Source: Streptomyces amritsarensis (GTDB lineage Bacteria; Actinomycetota; Actinomycetes; Streptomycetales; Streptomycetaceae). From it: a stretch of 54,835 bases of DNA. Both the position numbers and the translations under genes were made by a program. The stretch is taken from the NCBI RefSeq assembly GCF_001953875.1, contig NZ_MQUR01000049.1, forward strand, positions 1-54,835. Reading direction: 5' to 3'. Positions within the stretch are counted from its first letter, which is position 1; the number at the start of each line of letters is the position of its first letter. A model generated the notes under the pieces. The model did no database searches, was not told the origin of the DNA, and was given only the letters and a program-made list of their open reading frames with translations. This document shows, piece after piece, positions 8,562 through 16,803 of this stretch.

Positions 8562-9500
8562 GTGTCGCATGTTTCCCAGGCTTCCGTCGCCACCCCCGAC
8601 GGTGAGCCGGCCCCGCTCGTCCCCACCACGTACGGCGAGGTCAAGGGCTGGTTCTCGGCGTACGACCAGGTGCTCTTCGACTGGTTCCTGACACGCCAGA
8701 ACAACGGTGGGGGGCAGCCGGGCGACCTGCTGGAGCTCGGCGCCTTCATGGGGAAGAGCGCGATCTTCCTCGGCCGGTACCTCCGGCCCGGTGAGGAGTT
8801 CACCGTCTGCGACCTCTTCGACTCGCCCGCGACGGACGACTTCAACGTCGCGGAGAACCGCAGCTCCTACCCCACGCTCACACGGCGCGGCTTCGAGACG
8901 AACTACCTGGCCTTCCACGAGGCGCTGCCGACCCTGATCCAAGCCCCCACCTCGGTCGTCGCCGACATGGTCAAGCCGGCGAGCTGCCGATTCGTGCACG
9001 TCGACGCCTCGCACCTCTACGAGCACGTCGTCACGGACATCGCGTCCTCGCGCCTCGTCGCGACCCCGGACGCCGTGGTGGTCTTCGACGACTACCGCTC
9101 CGAGCACTGCCCCGGCGTCGCGGCCGCCGTCTGGACCGCCGTGGTCACGGGCGAACTGAACCCCCTCTGCGTGTCGGCCTCGAAGCTCTACGCGACCTGG
9201 GGCGACCCGGCACCCCACCAGGCGGCACTGCTCACGTGGCTGGAGGGGCGCACCGACCTCTGGCACGGTGTGGACGTGATCGACGGCCGCCCGCTGGTAC
9301 GCATCGGCGACCACGGCGTGGCCGCCCCCGAGCCCCCGCAGCCGCTGCACCCCGCTCCGCCTACGGAACCGGCGCCGGCCCCCGCCCCCGCCCCGGCCGC
9401 GCGCAGGCCCGGTGCCCGCTGGCGCAAGCTGGCCAAGGACCTGCTCCCGCCCGTGGTCACCCGCGCGATCGTCGCCCGCAACCGCCGCCGCAGAGGCTGA
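8562..9500 (+). CDS. Class I SAM methyltransferase with Pro/Ala linker and basic tail
   Basis: A 312-residue protein. The catalytic part is about residues 20-230: motif I LLELGAFMGKSAIFLGRYL (56-74), the acidic VCDLFDS, and FVHVDASHLYEHVVTDI followed by VVFDDY, the pattern of the Methyltransf_24/CmcI-like group that methylates small secondary-metabolite or sugar substrates. A Pro/Ala-rich linker (about 247-275) then joins a strongly basic tail ending RRRRG, which could bind nucleic acid or membrane. The start is the GTG at 8562, 9 nt after GGAGGA; the ATG at 8552 is in another frame. A strong hairpin terminates the gene. Confidence 0.85.
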   Translation: MSHVSQASVATPDGEPAPLVPTTYGEVKGWFSAYDQVLFDWFLTRQNNGGGQPGDLLELGAFMGKSAIFLGRYLRPGEEFTVCDLFDSPATDDFNVAENRSSYPTLTRRGFETNYLAFHEALPTLIQAPTSVVADMVKPASCRFVHVDASHLYEHVVTDIASSRLVATPDAVVVFDDYRSEHCPGVAAAVWTAVVTGELNPLCVSASKLYATWGDPAPHQAALLTWLEGRTDLWHGVDVIDGRPLVRIGDHGVAAPEPPQPLHPAPPTEPAPAPAPAPAARRPGARWRKLAKDLLPPVVTRAIVARNRRRRG

Positions 9501-9503
9501 CAC

Positions 9504-9537
9504 CGCACCCCCGGCCCGGATCCGGTCCGGGGGTGCG
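9504..9537 (+). terminator. Strong hairpin terminator
   Basis: Starting 3 nt after the TGA, arms of 11 bp (9504-9514 with 9527-9537) enclose a second palindrome CCGGATCCGG, with one mismatched pair between. The whole can fold as one long stem. Confidence 0.8.
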
Positions 9538-9589
9538 CGCAGCGCAGGGGCCGGGCGCGGCAGAGGCGGCGGCCGGTGCCGGCGGTCGG

Positions 9590-9720
9590 CTGCTGGCTGC
9601 GGACGAGAGCATCCTGCACGACTGGACGGACGCCTGGGCGGCCACGATCCTGAGCCACTGCCCGCCGGGTGCTGACGCCTGGTGGCGCGGTCCTGATCGT
9701 GGAGCCCGGAGGCCGTCCGT
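9590..9720 (+). pseudogene. Relic of a SAM-dependent O-methyltransferase
   Basis: One frame reads ESILHDWTDAWAATILSHC (9605-9661), which matches the hallmark LHDW-D-x-x-A-x-x-IL-x-x-C block of plant-type O-methyltransferases (Methyltransf_2). About 20 nt later a different frame reads GAVLIVEPGG (9684-9713), the next conserved block (GG-x-LLVVEP) of the same family. The two blocks are in the right order and nearly the right distance but need a frameshift between them. No SAM motif I or start lies upstream, so this is a remnant. The following 270 bases up to 9994 hold no recognisable gene. Confidence 0.6.
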
Positions 9721-9994
9721 GGCCGACTGACCACGCACCGCGTACGTGCGAACGGTGCTCCGCCGCAGTCGTGTGACGGGCTGGTCGTGCCGTCGGAGGA
9801 CGACGTGGTGCCGGAGGGCCGGGCAGCGACGGACCCTGCGGGCCGTGAACGTCCGGCTCTCGCGGCCGGCGCGAGCGCGTATCCCGCACGGTGCGGATCA
9901 ACGTGCTCGATTTGGCAGGGCCACAGCACGGTGTCGGGGAAGGGATCCCGGGGGACGGTGGCCTGCGGGGGCCAGCGCGGTCAGCTGTCGGGCA

Positions 9995-10192
9995 TCAGTC
10001 GCCCCCGCCGCCGCAGGAGGATCCGCCGCAGGACGCATCGTCCCCCCAGGAGAAGCTGACCCTGCCGCGGTTCCGAGATCGGGAAGGTTGCCTGCGCTGC
10101 GCCGGCCTGCCGCCGAATGCGCCGCCACGCCACAGCTGGAACAGCGCCCAGGCGAGGCCGACCCCCGCGACCACCACGTATTCCATGTCCAT
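9995..10192 (-). CDS. Small protein with hydrophobic N-terminus and Cys/Gly-rich C-terminus
   Basis: A 65-residue protein that I cannot assign to a named family. It opens with one short membrane-like segment (EYVVVAGVGLAWALFQLW), has a basic middle, and ends CGGSSCGGGGD. Small Streptomyces proteins with a Gly/Ser/Cys tail of this kind are common and uncharacterised. GGGGG lies 3 nt before the ATG at 10192 and 8 nt before a second ATG at 10186, so the second may be the real start. It stands alone between degraded genes. Confidence 0.5.
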   Translation of the reverse strand: MDMEYVVVAGVGLAWALFQLWRGGAFGGRPAQRRQPSRSRNRGRVSFSWGDDASCGGSSCGGGGD

Positions 10193-10557
10193 TGCCCCCG
10201 TTACCCGTTCACCGTCCCGGTTCCCTCCATTCTCGCCCGCGCGGTGCGGTGATCCGCGGCTTGGACGCCCGTCCCGCCCGGGGCCACGCCACGTCGGGCA
10301 CCAGGGAGGCTGCCATCAGCGCCACGCGGGCCCGTGGGCGATCGGGGAGGAACGGCATGGCGGGACGTTCATCTCATCGCCGTAATAGGCCCTTCGGATG
10401 CGGCGGACCGTCAGGGACTGCCCCGTATCGGTCCATCCTCCTGCCCTCCCAGCGGGGCTCCTTGCCCGGGGGCTCCCGTGATCACACAGTGCGGTCCGGC
10501 AGCGAAACCGAAACCCGCAACCGCGCCGTTCTGCCGTGTCGATCAACAGGTGAGGAA
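10193..10557. other. Gene-free stretch
   Basis: No convincing protein on either strand. The right end carries a plausible ribosome site (AGG at 10548-10550) for the broken gene that follows. Confidence 0.4.
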
Positions 10558-10792
10558 ATGCGAAGGCTCTACGCCCTTCTGCCGGCCGTGGCGGCGGTGG
10601 CGGCGGTGGCCGCCCGACCCGACGGTCGTTTCCGTCATCGAGGCCACGAACCCCAGCGGCGAAAGGATCGCCAACCTCCGCGAGGACGGCATCCGCTTCC
10701 AGGGCTTCACCGTCCAGACCAACCTGGGCTCCGCCCTCGGCGGCTACGGCATCAACACGGTCGTCGGCCACTCAGGGCGCAGACGGCGGTGA
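10558..10792 (+). pseudogene. Broken secreted protein (signal peptide separated by frameshift)
   Basis: An ATG at 10558 with AGG 7 nt upstream opens a typical short signal sequence (MRRLYALLPAVAAVAAVAA). That frame then degenerates into arginine-rich sequence. A second frame picks up near 10610 and reads TVVSVIEATNPSGERIAN, then a segment with RFQGFTVQTNLGSALGG, which has the composition of a real protein, and stops at 10792. Joining them needs one frameshift inside the repetitive gtggcggcg tract at about 10588-10604. The mature part is too short to name; the GFTVQ pattern is reminiscent of extracellular beta-strand proteins, but this is weak. Confidence 0.45.
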
Positions 10793-10877
10793 CGCCGCGA
10801 CGCACACGGGGCAGATCGCCCGCCCGCGCCCGGACGGCCGCCGCCGTACAGCCATCGCTCCTCCGGAGGTCCGGCCC

Positions 10878-12389
10878 ATGCCCGCCCAACGCTCCGTCAC
10901 GGCCCCCGGCCCACCGGACGACCGCACCGAGCCCTCGCCCCACAGGCCGCGCCGAAAGGACCTTGCCGCGCTCGGAACCGTCGCCGCCGCCTACGCGCTG
11001 GCCCAGACGGCGTTCATGGCAGCCGGCACCGGGCTCGGGTGGGACGAGACCGTCTACGTCAGCCAGGTCTCGCCGGACACCCCGGCCGCGTTCTTCAGCG
11101 CCCCGCGCGCCCGCGGAATCAGCTGGCTCGTGGCACCCCTCGTGACGCTCACCCCTTCCGTGCCCGCCCTGCGGATCTTCCTCGCCCTGTTCTCGGCAGC
11201 AGGGCTCCTGACGGCGCTGTGGACCTGGCGCAGGCTGCTGCCCCTGCGCGTCCTCACTCTGGCCGGCGCGCTCTTCGCCGGCCTGTGGGTCAGCCTGTTC
11301 TACGGCCCGCAGGCCATGCCCAACCTCTGGGTGGCGCTCGCGGCGCTGGCGGCCACCGGCTGTGTACTGAGAGCCGCACACGATCCCGCCGACCGCCGCC
11401 CGCTCGTCGGGATCGCCGCCGCAGTCGCCCTCGCCGCCCTCATGCGCCCCTCGGACGCCGTCTGGCTCGTCCTTCCCGCGGCGTGCGTGGCAGCCCTGCT
11501 GCCCGGCCCGCGCAAGGCCGCCCGCCTGGTGGCCCTCGCGGCAGGAGCCGTACTCGGTGCCGCCCCCTGGGTCGTGGAGGCCCGGCTGGACTACGGCGGC
11601 CTCCTGACCCGCCTCCACCGCGCCGGCGAGATCCAGGGCGGGCTCGGCTGGAATCCCTCGTTCGGCCATCACCTGCGCTCGCTCGGCGGCCGCACCCTGT
11701 GCCGCCCCTGCGACATCCCCTGGACCCAGCCGGTCACCTCCCTGTGGTGGCTGACCCTGCCCCTGTTCGCCACGGCAGGCGTGGCCCTGGCCTACCGGAG
11801 CGGGCGGACACCCGGCCGCGCGGCGGCCGCTGCCGCCGCGACGGGGCTGTCGATGGCGGCGCCCTACCTGCTGTTCGTGGGGTACGCCGCCCCCCGGTTC
11901 CTGCTTCCCGCGTACGCGCTGCTCTCGCTACCGGTGGCCGTGGCCCTCGCCCGGCTGTTCGGCGCCGCCCGCTCCCGGCCCGTCCTCCTCGGCGCCCTCT
12001 GTCTCGTGCTGGCCGCGCACCTCACGCTCCAGCTGATGGTCACCGCCCAGCTGGCCGCCCGCAGCCGTACGACCCACACGGCCTTCGGCGCCGTGGCGCA
12101 GGCACTGCGCGGCCAGGGCCTGCGCGCGCCGTGCGTGATCAGCGGCGAGGAGGCCGTCCGGGTCGCCTTCCGCACGGGGTGCGCCTCCCGCCAGCTCCTC
12201 GGCGGCCACGACGGCAGCATCAGCGCCGCCGCCCTGGCCGCCCTCGCCCGTACCCGGCCGACGGCCGTGCTGGTCGAGGGCGGCGCGCCGGCTCCCGCGT
12301 GGGCCCGCACCTGGCGCCCGTACGAGCTGCCGGCACTGCCGGGGATGAAGGGCTACCGCGCCTACCTCGGACCCGCAGCCATTCCCTGA
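10878..12389 (+). CDS. Polytopic membrane protein, GT-C-type glycosyltransferase-like
   Basis: A 503-residue integral membrane protein. After a polar N-terminus, the first membrane segment leads into an outer loop with GLGWDETVYV, an acidic Asp-Glu pair in the place where GT39/GT-C enzymes such as protein mannosyltransferases carry their catalytic Asp. About ten more hydrophobic segments follow up to residue about 395, then a soluble C-terminal domain. The expected reaction is transfer of a sugar from a polyprenyl-phosphate donor outside the cytoplasmic membrane. GGAGG lies 8 nt before the ATG. No polysaccharide genes are adjacent, so the acceptor is unknown. Confidence 0.72.
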   Translation: MPAQRSVTAPGPPDDRTEPSPHRPRRKDLAALGTVAAAYALAQTAFMAAGTGLGWDETVYVSQVSPDTPAAFFSAPRARGISWLVAPLVTLTPSVPALRIFLALFSAAGLLTALWTWRRLLPLRVLTLAGALFAGLWVSLFYGPQAMPNLWVALAALAATGCVLRAAHDPADRRPLVGIAAAVALAALMRPSDAVWLVLPAACVAALLPGPRKAARLVALAAGAVLGAAPWVVEARLDYGGLLTRLHRAGEIQGGLGWNPSFGHHLRSLGGRTLCRPCDIPWTQPVTSLWWLTLPLFATAGVALAYRSGRTPGRAAAAAAATGLSMAAPYLLFVGYAAPRFLLPAYALLSLPVAVALARLFGAARSRPVLLGALCLVLAAHLTLQLMVTAQLAARSRTTHTAFGAVAQALRGQGLRAPCVISGEEAVRVAFRTGCASRQLLGGHDGSISAAALAALARTRPTAVLVEGGAPAPAWARTWRPYELPALPGMKGYRAYLGPAAIP

Positions 12390-12600
12390 GCCCCCGGAAT
12401 CCGCCGGTTCCGGGGCTGACCCGTCCCGGGCGGCCGGATCCGCAGTCGGCGCTCGTCACGTGGAGTCGTTGAGCGTGCGGTGAACACATCGTGGGCGGCG
12501 GGAACCACATGCGGTGAACCAGGGGTGTTGGCCGGAGTGGCGGGCTGCCGTCGCCGAGCCCGTGCAACCAGCTCAGGCATGTTGCCGCCGGGGCGGTGGG

Positions 12601-13179
12601 TCAGACCACGGCGAGTCGGTCCACCAGCAGCTCCACCCTCCGCCCGGTCTCCTCCGGCGGCAGCCGTCCCGCCCGGGTCAGGGTGGCCAGCCCGTGCAGG
12701 GCCGCCCAGAACACCTCGGTGAACAGTCCCGGGTGGACGCCGTCCCCGGCGACTTCGCCGAGGCTTTCCAGCAGGGCGGCGAACGCGTCCTTGAGAGGTT
12801 CCGGGGTGTCCTCGTGCGCGAACGCCAGGCCGCCGTCGAGCTGGAACATGGCGTCGTAGACGGCCGGGTTGCGCTCGGCGAACTCGAGGTAGGTGCGGGC
12901 GAGCGCGGTGACCCGGGTGCGGGGGCCGTCCGCGGCGGACGCCGCGGCCCGCACTGCCGAGGCCATCTCGGCGGCGCCCTCGAGGGCGACGGCGCCGATG
13001 ATCTCGCGCTTGCCGCGGAAATGGCTGTAGAGGACGGGCTGGCTGTATTGGATGCGCTCGGCGAGCCGGCGGGTGGTGACCGCGTCCCAGCCCTGCTGCT
13101 CGGCGAGTTCGCGGGCGGTCGCCACGATGAGGCGCTCGCGATCCGCCCGTTCGCGCTGCTTGCGTTCCTGTACCGACAT
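12601..13179 (-). CDS. TetR family transcriptional regulator
   Basis: A 192-residue repressor-type protein. The N-terminal helix-turn-helix is clear: LIVATARELAEQQGWDAVTTRRLAERIQYSQPVLYSHFRGKREII (cited in part: residues about 16-60). The ligand domain has the WxALHGLATL pattern (FWAALHGLATLTRAG) of the TetR_C_33/WHG group. It is divergent from a DUF1772 membrane protein with 91 nt between the starts, and three copies of a palindrome fill that gap, so it probably represses both genes. The 211-nt stretch downstream of its stop holds no gene. Confidence 0.9.
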   Translation of the reverse strand: MSVQERKQRERADRERLIVATARELAEQQGWDAVTTRRLAERIQYSQPVLYSHFRGKREIIGAVALEGAAEMASAVRAAASAADGPRTRVTALARTYLEFAERNPAVYDAMFQLDGGLAFAHEDTPEPLKDAFAALLESLGEVAGDGVHPGLFTEVFWAALHGLATLTRAGRLPPEETGRRVELLVDRLAVV

Positions 13180-13188
13180 GATTCGATC

Positions 13189-13252
13189 CTAGCAGCGCTA
13201 GACATTCGAGCGGCAGTAGGGCTAGCGTTGCTTCATCAGCTAGCAATGCTAG
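13189..13252. promoter_or_regulatory. Three TetR operator copies (CTAGC-N3-GCTAG)
   Basis: Perfect 13-bp palindromes lie at 13189-13201 (CTAGCAGCGCTAG) and 13240-13252 (CTAGCAATGCTAG). A third copy at 13222-13234 (CTAGCGTTGCTTC) matches 11 of 13 positions. They lie between the divergent TetR and DUF1772 genes; the rightmost ends 6 nt before the GGAGGGG ribosome site of the DUF1772 gene, and the leftmost is 9 bp from the tetR start codon. Confidence 0.8.
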
Positions 13253-13270
13253 ATACCTGGAGGGGTCGTC

Positions 13271-13717
13271 ATGCTCAACGCGCTCGAGGTCGTGACCGTC
13301 GTGGTCGTCGGCGTGATGGTGGGGGTGGAGTTCTCCGTCGCCTTCGTCATCAACCGGATCCTCGACGCCCTCCCCGAGGACAGTGGCCAACTCGGCCGCT
13401 CCCACGGGGGCCGGATGCTCGGCGCCGTGATGCCGGTCTGGTACATCACCTCGCTCGTCCTCGTCGGGGTCTGGGTCGTCGCCGGATGGCACCGCCCCGG
13501 CGCCGGCCTCGTCGTCACCGCCGGCGTACTGCTGATCCTCAGCGTGGTCATGTCGCTCCTGCTGCTCGTCCCGATCAACAACCGGGGCAAGACCTGGACC
13601 CCCGAGAACCGGCCTGCCGACTGGAAGGAGCAGATGAACCGCTGGGAGCGCTACCACTACGTACGCGTCGCCGTCATCATCGCCGCCTTCGCCCTGCTGG
13701 CCGCCGCCCTCACCTGA
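13271..13717 (+). CDS. DUF1772 (anthrone oxygenase-like) membrane protein
   Basis: A 148-residue inner-membrane protein with four hydrophobic segments: the N-terminus (ALEVVTVVVVGVMVGVEFS), about residues 55-75, about 80-100, and the C-terminus. The conserved polar stretch LLVPINNRGKTW and the W-x-x-WxRYHYVRV signature near residues 120-135 mark DUF1772. Some members help oxidise anthrones, but most are uncharacterised and sit beside TetR regulators, as here. GGAGGGG lies just before the ATG at 13271. Expression should be controlled by the adjacent TetR protein through the triple operator. Confidence 0.85.
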   Translation: MLNALEVVTVVVVGVMVGVEFSVAFVINRILDALPEDSGQLGRSHGGRMLGAVMPVWYITSLVLVGVWVVAGWHRPGAGLVVTAGVLLILSVVMSLLLLVPINNRGKTWTPENRPADWKEQMNRWERYHYVRVAVIIAAFALLAAALT

Positions 13718-15028
13718 TATCGCGGCCGCGCGCGACGTGCCGGGGGCGCGTCCACGTGGCCGGGCGGGCCCCATGCGCCGCGGCGAGTTCTGCGAGACCC
13801 GCGAGTCGAGGCCTGGGCTGGATGCCCGCTGGTGAAGGCCCTCGCCGCCTACGGCGACACGGCCAACATCGCCAACGTGCCGGCCCGCCATGGCTCCGTG
13901 GCCACTGTGCTCGAATCTACGGCCTGACCGCGGCAGTGAGGGTGGCCAACGGCCCGCTGATCAGGCGCGAGAGCCGCAACGCCGCGGCCGCCCGCGCACC
14001 CCGCCCCGCGAGCCTCGCCCGCAACCCGCGCAGCGTGGCCCGGCTCATGGCCAACCGCGGGTTCCACCCCGTTCCGGGCCTGGCCCGTCGGCTGTCGTGC
14101 GTCACGCGCTTGCCGCGGGCTCACGGAGGCGGGGGGTCTCCAGCGGCTGTACCTGCGTGGGGTGACGGGCAGGCTCGTCGCGGATCGGAGGTCGGCGCCG
14201 CCACCTCACCGCCTGCCGAAGGTCTGGCGTCAGTCGTGCGCCGGGCCGTACCGCGTCGACAACCTCTCACCCGGACCACTCGGCCCTTCGCGGGCGGGCC
14301 GGCCCCCGGGTGGCGGGTACCTGCCTGCGGCGAGGGAAAGCAAATGGTTTACAGTTCAATCGTCAGTGTGTCCGTCCCTGCCGGCGGCGGTGGACCGTGA
14401 CCCTGGCGACGGCCGTAGGATCCTCCCCCCGATTCCGCGGCCGTCCGGGGCCGGCGCCCCTTCCCCCGTGGCGCGCCGGCCCCGTAGTGCTCTGTGGAGC
14501 TCCCTTGGCCTCCTGGCCCGCTGCTGGGCCCGCTGTCGGGCGCGTCGCGCGGACCGCCTTCCTTCCCGTCGCCGAGGCGAGACCCCGCCCGCGCCGGTCC
14601 CGCCTCGGCTCACCGAGGCCGGGCGCCGCATCGCGCCGAAGACCGGCCCGGGCCGGCCGGGCTGCTGCTGGTATCGCCGCCGCCTGAGCGGCCGGACCTC
14701 GGCACCGGCTCCGCGCCGGAATCCGGAGCGGACGGCAGCGCCTGCACACCCCGCTCCGTACCGGCGAGCGGCGCTCCGGCCCGCCGTGCACCAGCCGTGC
14801 ACCAGCTGCGCCTCAGCGGGGGCGGGTGACGGGCGGCCGACCCGCGGCCGCTGCCCGCGATCCGTCCGCGGCCGGGAGGCGGTCGTGTCCGCCCGGACGG
14901 GTTCTGCACCGGGGCCCGCAGGCCCCTCGTACCGGGAGGCCCCGTGGGTGGCTGCTCGTAGGCCCATGGGGGAGGGGACGCCGTAAATGGCGTGCCCCGC
15001 ACCTGGGCGGTCTGCCATCCTCGGCCTC
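13718..15028. other. Long stretch without a convincing gene
   Basis: About 1.3 kb in which all six frames are interrupted or arginine/proline-rich. A short run at about 13832-13918 (LVKALAAYGDTANIANVPAR) has protein-like composition and may be a relic. A less GC-rich patch at 14338-14372 (aaatggtttacagttcaatc) is the only promoter-like sequence. Near the right end GGAGGGG at 14971-14977 stands 9 nt before an ATG at 14987 that is in frame with the next methyltransferase. Confidence 0.45.
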
Positions 15029-15871
15029 ATGATCCACACCGAGGCGACCGCCGATGACGGAACCGCACTGAACCGTGCCCTGTGGGACACCCGCGCCCGC
15101 GTCCACGGCTCGACGGCCACCGACAGGTTCTACGACGTCGAGTCCTTCGTCGCGGGACGCGAGACGCTCCGGCCGCTCGAACGCGAGCTCGCAGGCGACG
15201 TCGCCGGCAAGGACCTGCTCCACCTCCAGTGCCACTTCGGCATGAACACCCTGAGCTGGGCCCGGCTGGGAGCCCGCGTCGTGGGCGTCGACTTCTCGCC
15301 GGTCGCCGTCGAACGGGCCCGCCTGCTCGCCGAGCGCACCGGCCTGCCCGCCACCTTCGTCGAAGCGGACACCCAGCGGCTGCCCGACAGCCTGGCCGGC
15401 CGCTTCGACATCGTCGTCGCCACATACGGCGTCCTGTGCTGGATCGGCGACCTCGACGCCTGGATGCGCGGCGCCGCCATGGCGCTCAGGCCGGGTGGAA
15501 GCCTGGTCCTGGTGGACCTGCACCCGGCCTTCCAGACGGTCGCCACGCTCGAACCCCTCGTCGTCGACTGGCCCTACGGCGGCGGCGAGCCCCAACGCGA
15601 AACCGTCACCGGGACCTACGCCGAACCGGGCCTCAGCCTGCCGGCGCAGGACGCGGTCGAATACCCGCACTCCATCGGGGAGATCGTCACCGCGGCCGCC
15701 ACCGCCGGTCTGACCGTGCAGCACCTCGGCGAGCACGTCACCGCGGAGTTCGACCCGCGCGGCATCCTGCCTCAGGGCCAGGACGGCCTCTACCGGCTGC
15801 CGTTCGGGGACTCCCACCTCCCCGTCCTGTACTCGCTGCGTGCCCGGGCGCCCTATCCGCCCACCTCCTGA
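15029..15871 (+). CDS. Class I SAM-dependent methyltransferase
   Basis: A 280-residue protein. SAM motif I is the LLHLQCHFGMNTLSWA variant, with VVGVDFSPVAVERAR as the acidic motif II and MALRPGGSLVLVDLHP as motif III. The LQCHFG form is shared by a group of actinomycete methyltransferases with ALNRALWD near the N-terminus, which is seen here. The start is uncertain. ATG 15029 gives the usual family start and a CATCCT box 7 nt upstream would suit a leaderless mRNA, whereas ATG 14987 has a good ribosome site (GGAGGGG, 9 nt) and adds 14 residues. The substrate is unknown. Confidence 0.87.
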   Translation: MIHTEATADDGTALNRALWDTRARVHGSTATDRFYDVESFVAGRETLRPLERELAGDVAGKDLLHLQCHFGMNTLSWARLGARVVGVDFSPVAVERARLLAERTGLPATFVEADTQRLPDSLAGRFDIVVATYGVLCWIGDLDAWMRGAAMALRPGGSLVLVDLHPAFQTVATLEPLVVDWPYGGGEPQRETVTGTYAEPGLSLPAQDAVEYPHSIGEIVTAAATAGLTVQHLGEHVTAEFDPRGILPQGQDGLYRLPFGDSHLPVLYSLRARAPYPPTS

Positions 15872-15958
15872 GGAGGCCCCGGCCGACACATCCGGCCGGC
15901 GGACTGTGGTGCCCGCGCACATGGGAACGGCCCCCGGGCCTCGCCGATGATTCCCGGT

Positions 15959-16753
15959 ATGACGAGCCCCATCCCTCCCGTCCCCCACGGGACAACCGCC
16001 GCAGCAGGCATCGACCTGGCGGGCCGTACCGCCATGGTCACCGGGGCCGGAAGCGGGATCGGGCGGGCGTGCGCCACCGCGCTCGCCGCCGCCGGGGCCC
16101 ATGTGCACGTGGTCGACGTCGACGCCGCGGCGGCCGGGGCCGTCGCCGAGTCGATCGGCGGCCGGGCCCACGTGGTCGACCTGGCGCAGGCCGCCCCCAT
16201 CCGGGAACTCCCGGCCGAGGTCGACATTCTGGTCAACAACGCCGGCCTTCAGCACGTCGCGCCGCTGACCGAATTCCCGCCGGACCGGTTCGAACTCCTC
16301 CAGCGGGTGATGGTCCACGCCCCGTTCCTCCTGCTCCGCCGGATCCTGCCGCACATGTACGGCCGGGGCTGGGGCCGCGTCGTCAACATCTCCAGCGTGC
16401 ACGGCCTGCGCGCCAGCGCGTACAAGGCCGGCTACGTGACCGCGAAGCACGCCCTCGAAGGCCTGAGCAAGGTCACGGCCGTCGAAGGAGCCCCGCACGG
16501 CGTCACCAGCAACTGCGTCAACCCCGGCTACGTCCGCACCCCGCTCGTGGAGCGGCAGATCGCGGCCCAGGCCGCCGCCCACGACATCGACGCCGACCGC
16601 GTCGTCACCGAGGTGATGCTCGGCCGCTCCGCCGTGAAACGGCTGATCGAACCGGAGGAGGTGGCCGCCGCCGTCCTGTGGCTCTGCGGCCCCCACACCG
16701 GCTACATCACCGGCGCCTCGATCCCCCTGGACGGCGGCTGGACCGCGGCATGA
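15959..16753 (+). CDS. 3-hydroxybutyrate dehydrogenase-like SDR
   Basis: A 264-residue NAD(P)-dependent oxidoreductase. TGAGSGIG (28-35) binds the cofactor, NNAG follows, and the catalytic residues are Ser146 (NISSVHG), Tyr159 and Lys163 (YVTAKHA). The NPGYVRTPLVERQI block and the C-terminal GGWTA fit D-3-hydroxybutyrate dehydrogenases, which interconvert 3-hydroxybutyrate and acetoacetate in PHB or ketone metabolism. Other hydroxy-acyl substrates are possible. ATG 15959 is preferred over ATG 15947, because GATGAT lies 7 nt upstream as a possible -10 box of a leaderless mRNA. A hairpin follows the stop. Confidence 0.85.
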   Translation: MTSPIPPVPHGTTAAAGIDLAGRTAMVTGAGSGIGRACATALAAAGAHVHVVDVDAAAAGAVAESIGGRAHVVDLAQAAPIRELPAEVDILVNNAGLQHVAPLTEFPPDRFELLQRVMVHAPFLLLRRILPHMYGRGWGRVVNISSVHGLRASAYKAGYVTAKHALEGLSKVTAVEGAPHGVTSNCVNPGYVRTPLVERQIAAQAAAHDIDADRVVTEVMLGRSAVKRLIEPEEVAAAVLWLCGPHTGYITGASIPLDGGWTAA

Positions 16754-16776
16754 GCGGCGCGCGGCGCCCGCGCCGC
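16754..16776 (+). terminator. Hairpin terminator after the SDR gene
   Basis: GCGGCGCG (16754-16761) pairs with CGCGCCGC (16769-16776) across a 7-nt loop, directly behind the TGA. Confidence 0.6.
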
Positions 16777-16803
16777 CGTGCGTGCCGAGCCGTGACCTAC
16801 GTG

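Noticed and set aside
14338..14372. Possible tRNA because of gttcaatc in a less GC-rich patch
   Set aside because: No acceptor stem, anticodon arm or CCA-proximal pairing could be drawn around it.
14162..14986. 274-codon plus-strand frame between DUF1772 and the methyltransferase
   Set aside because: Composition is almost only Arg, Pro, Ala, Gly and Ser, with no start signals; frames on the other strand look the same.
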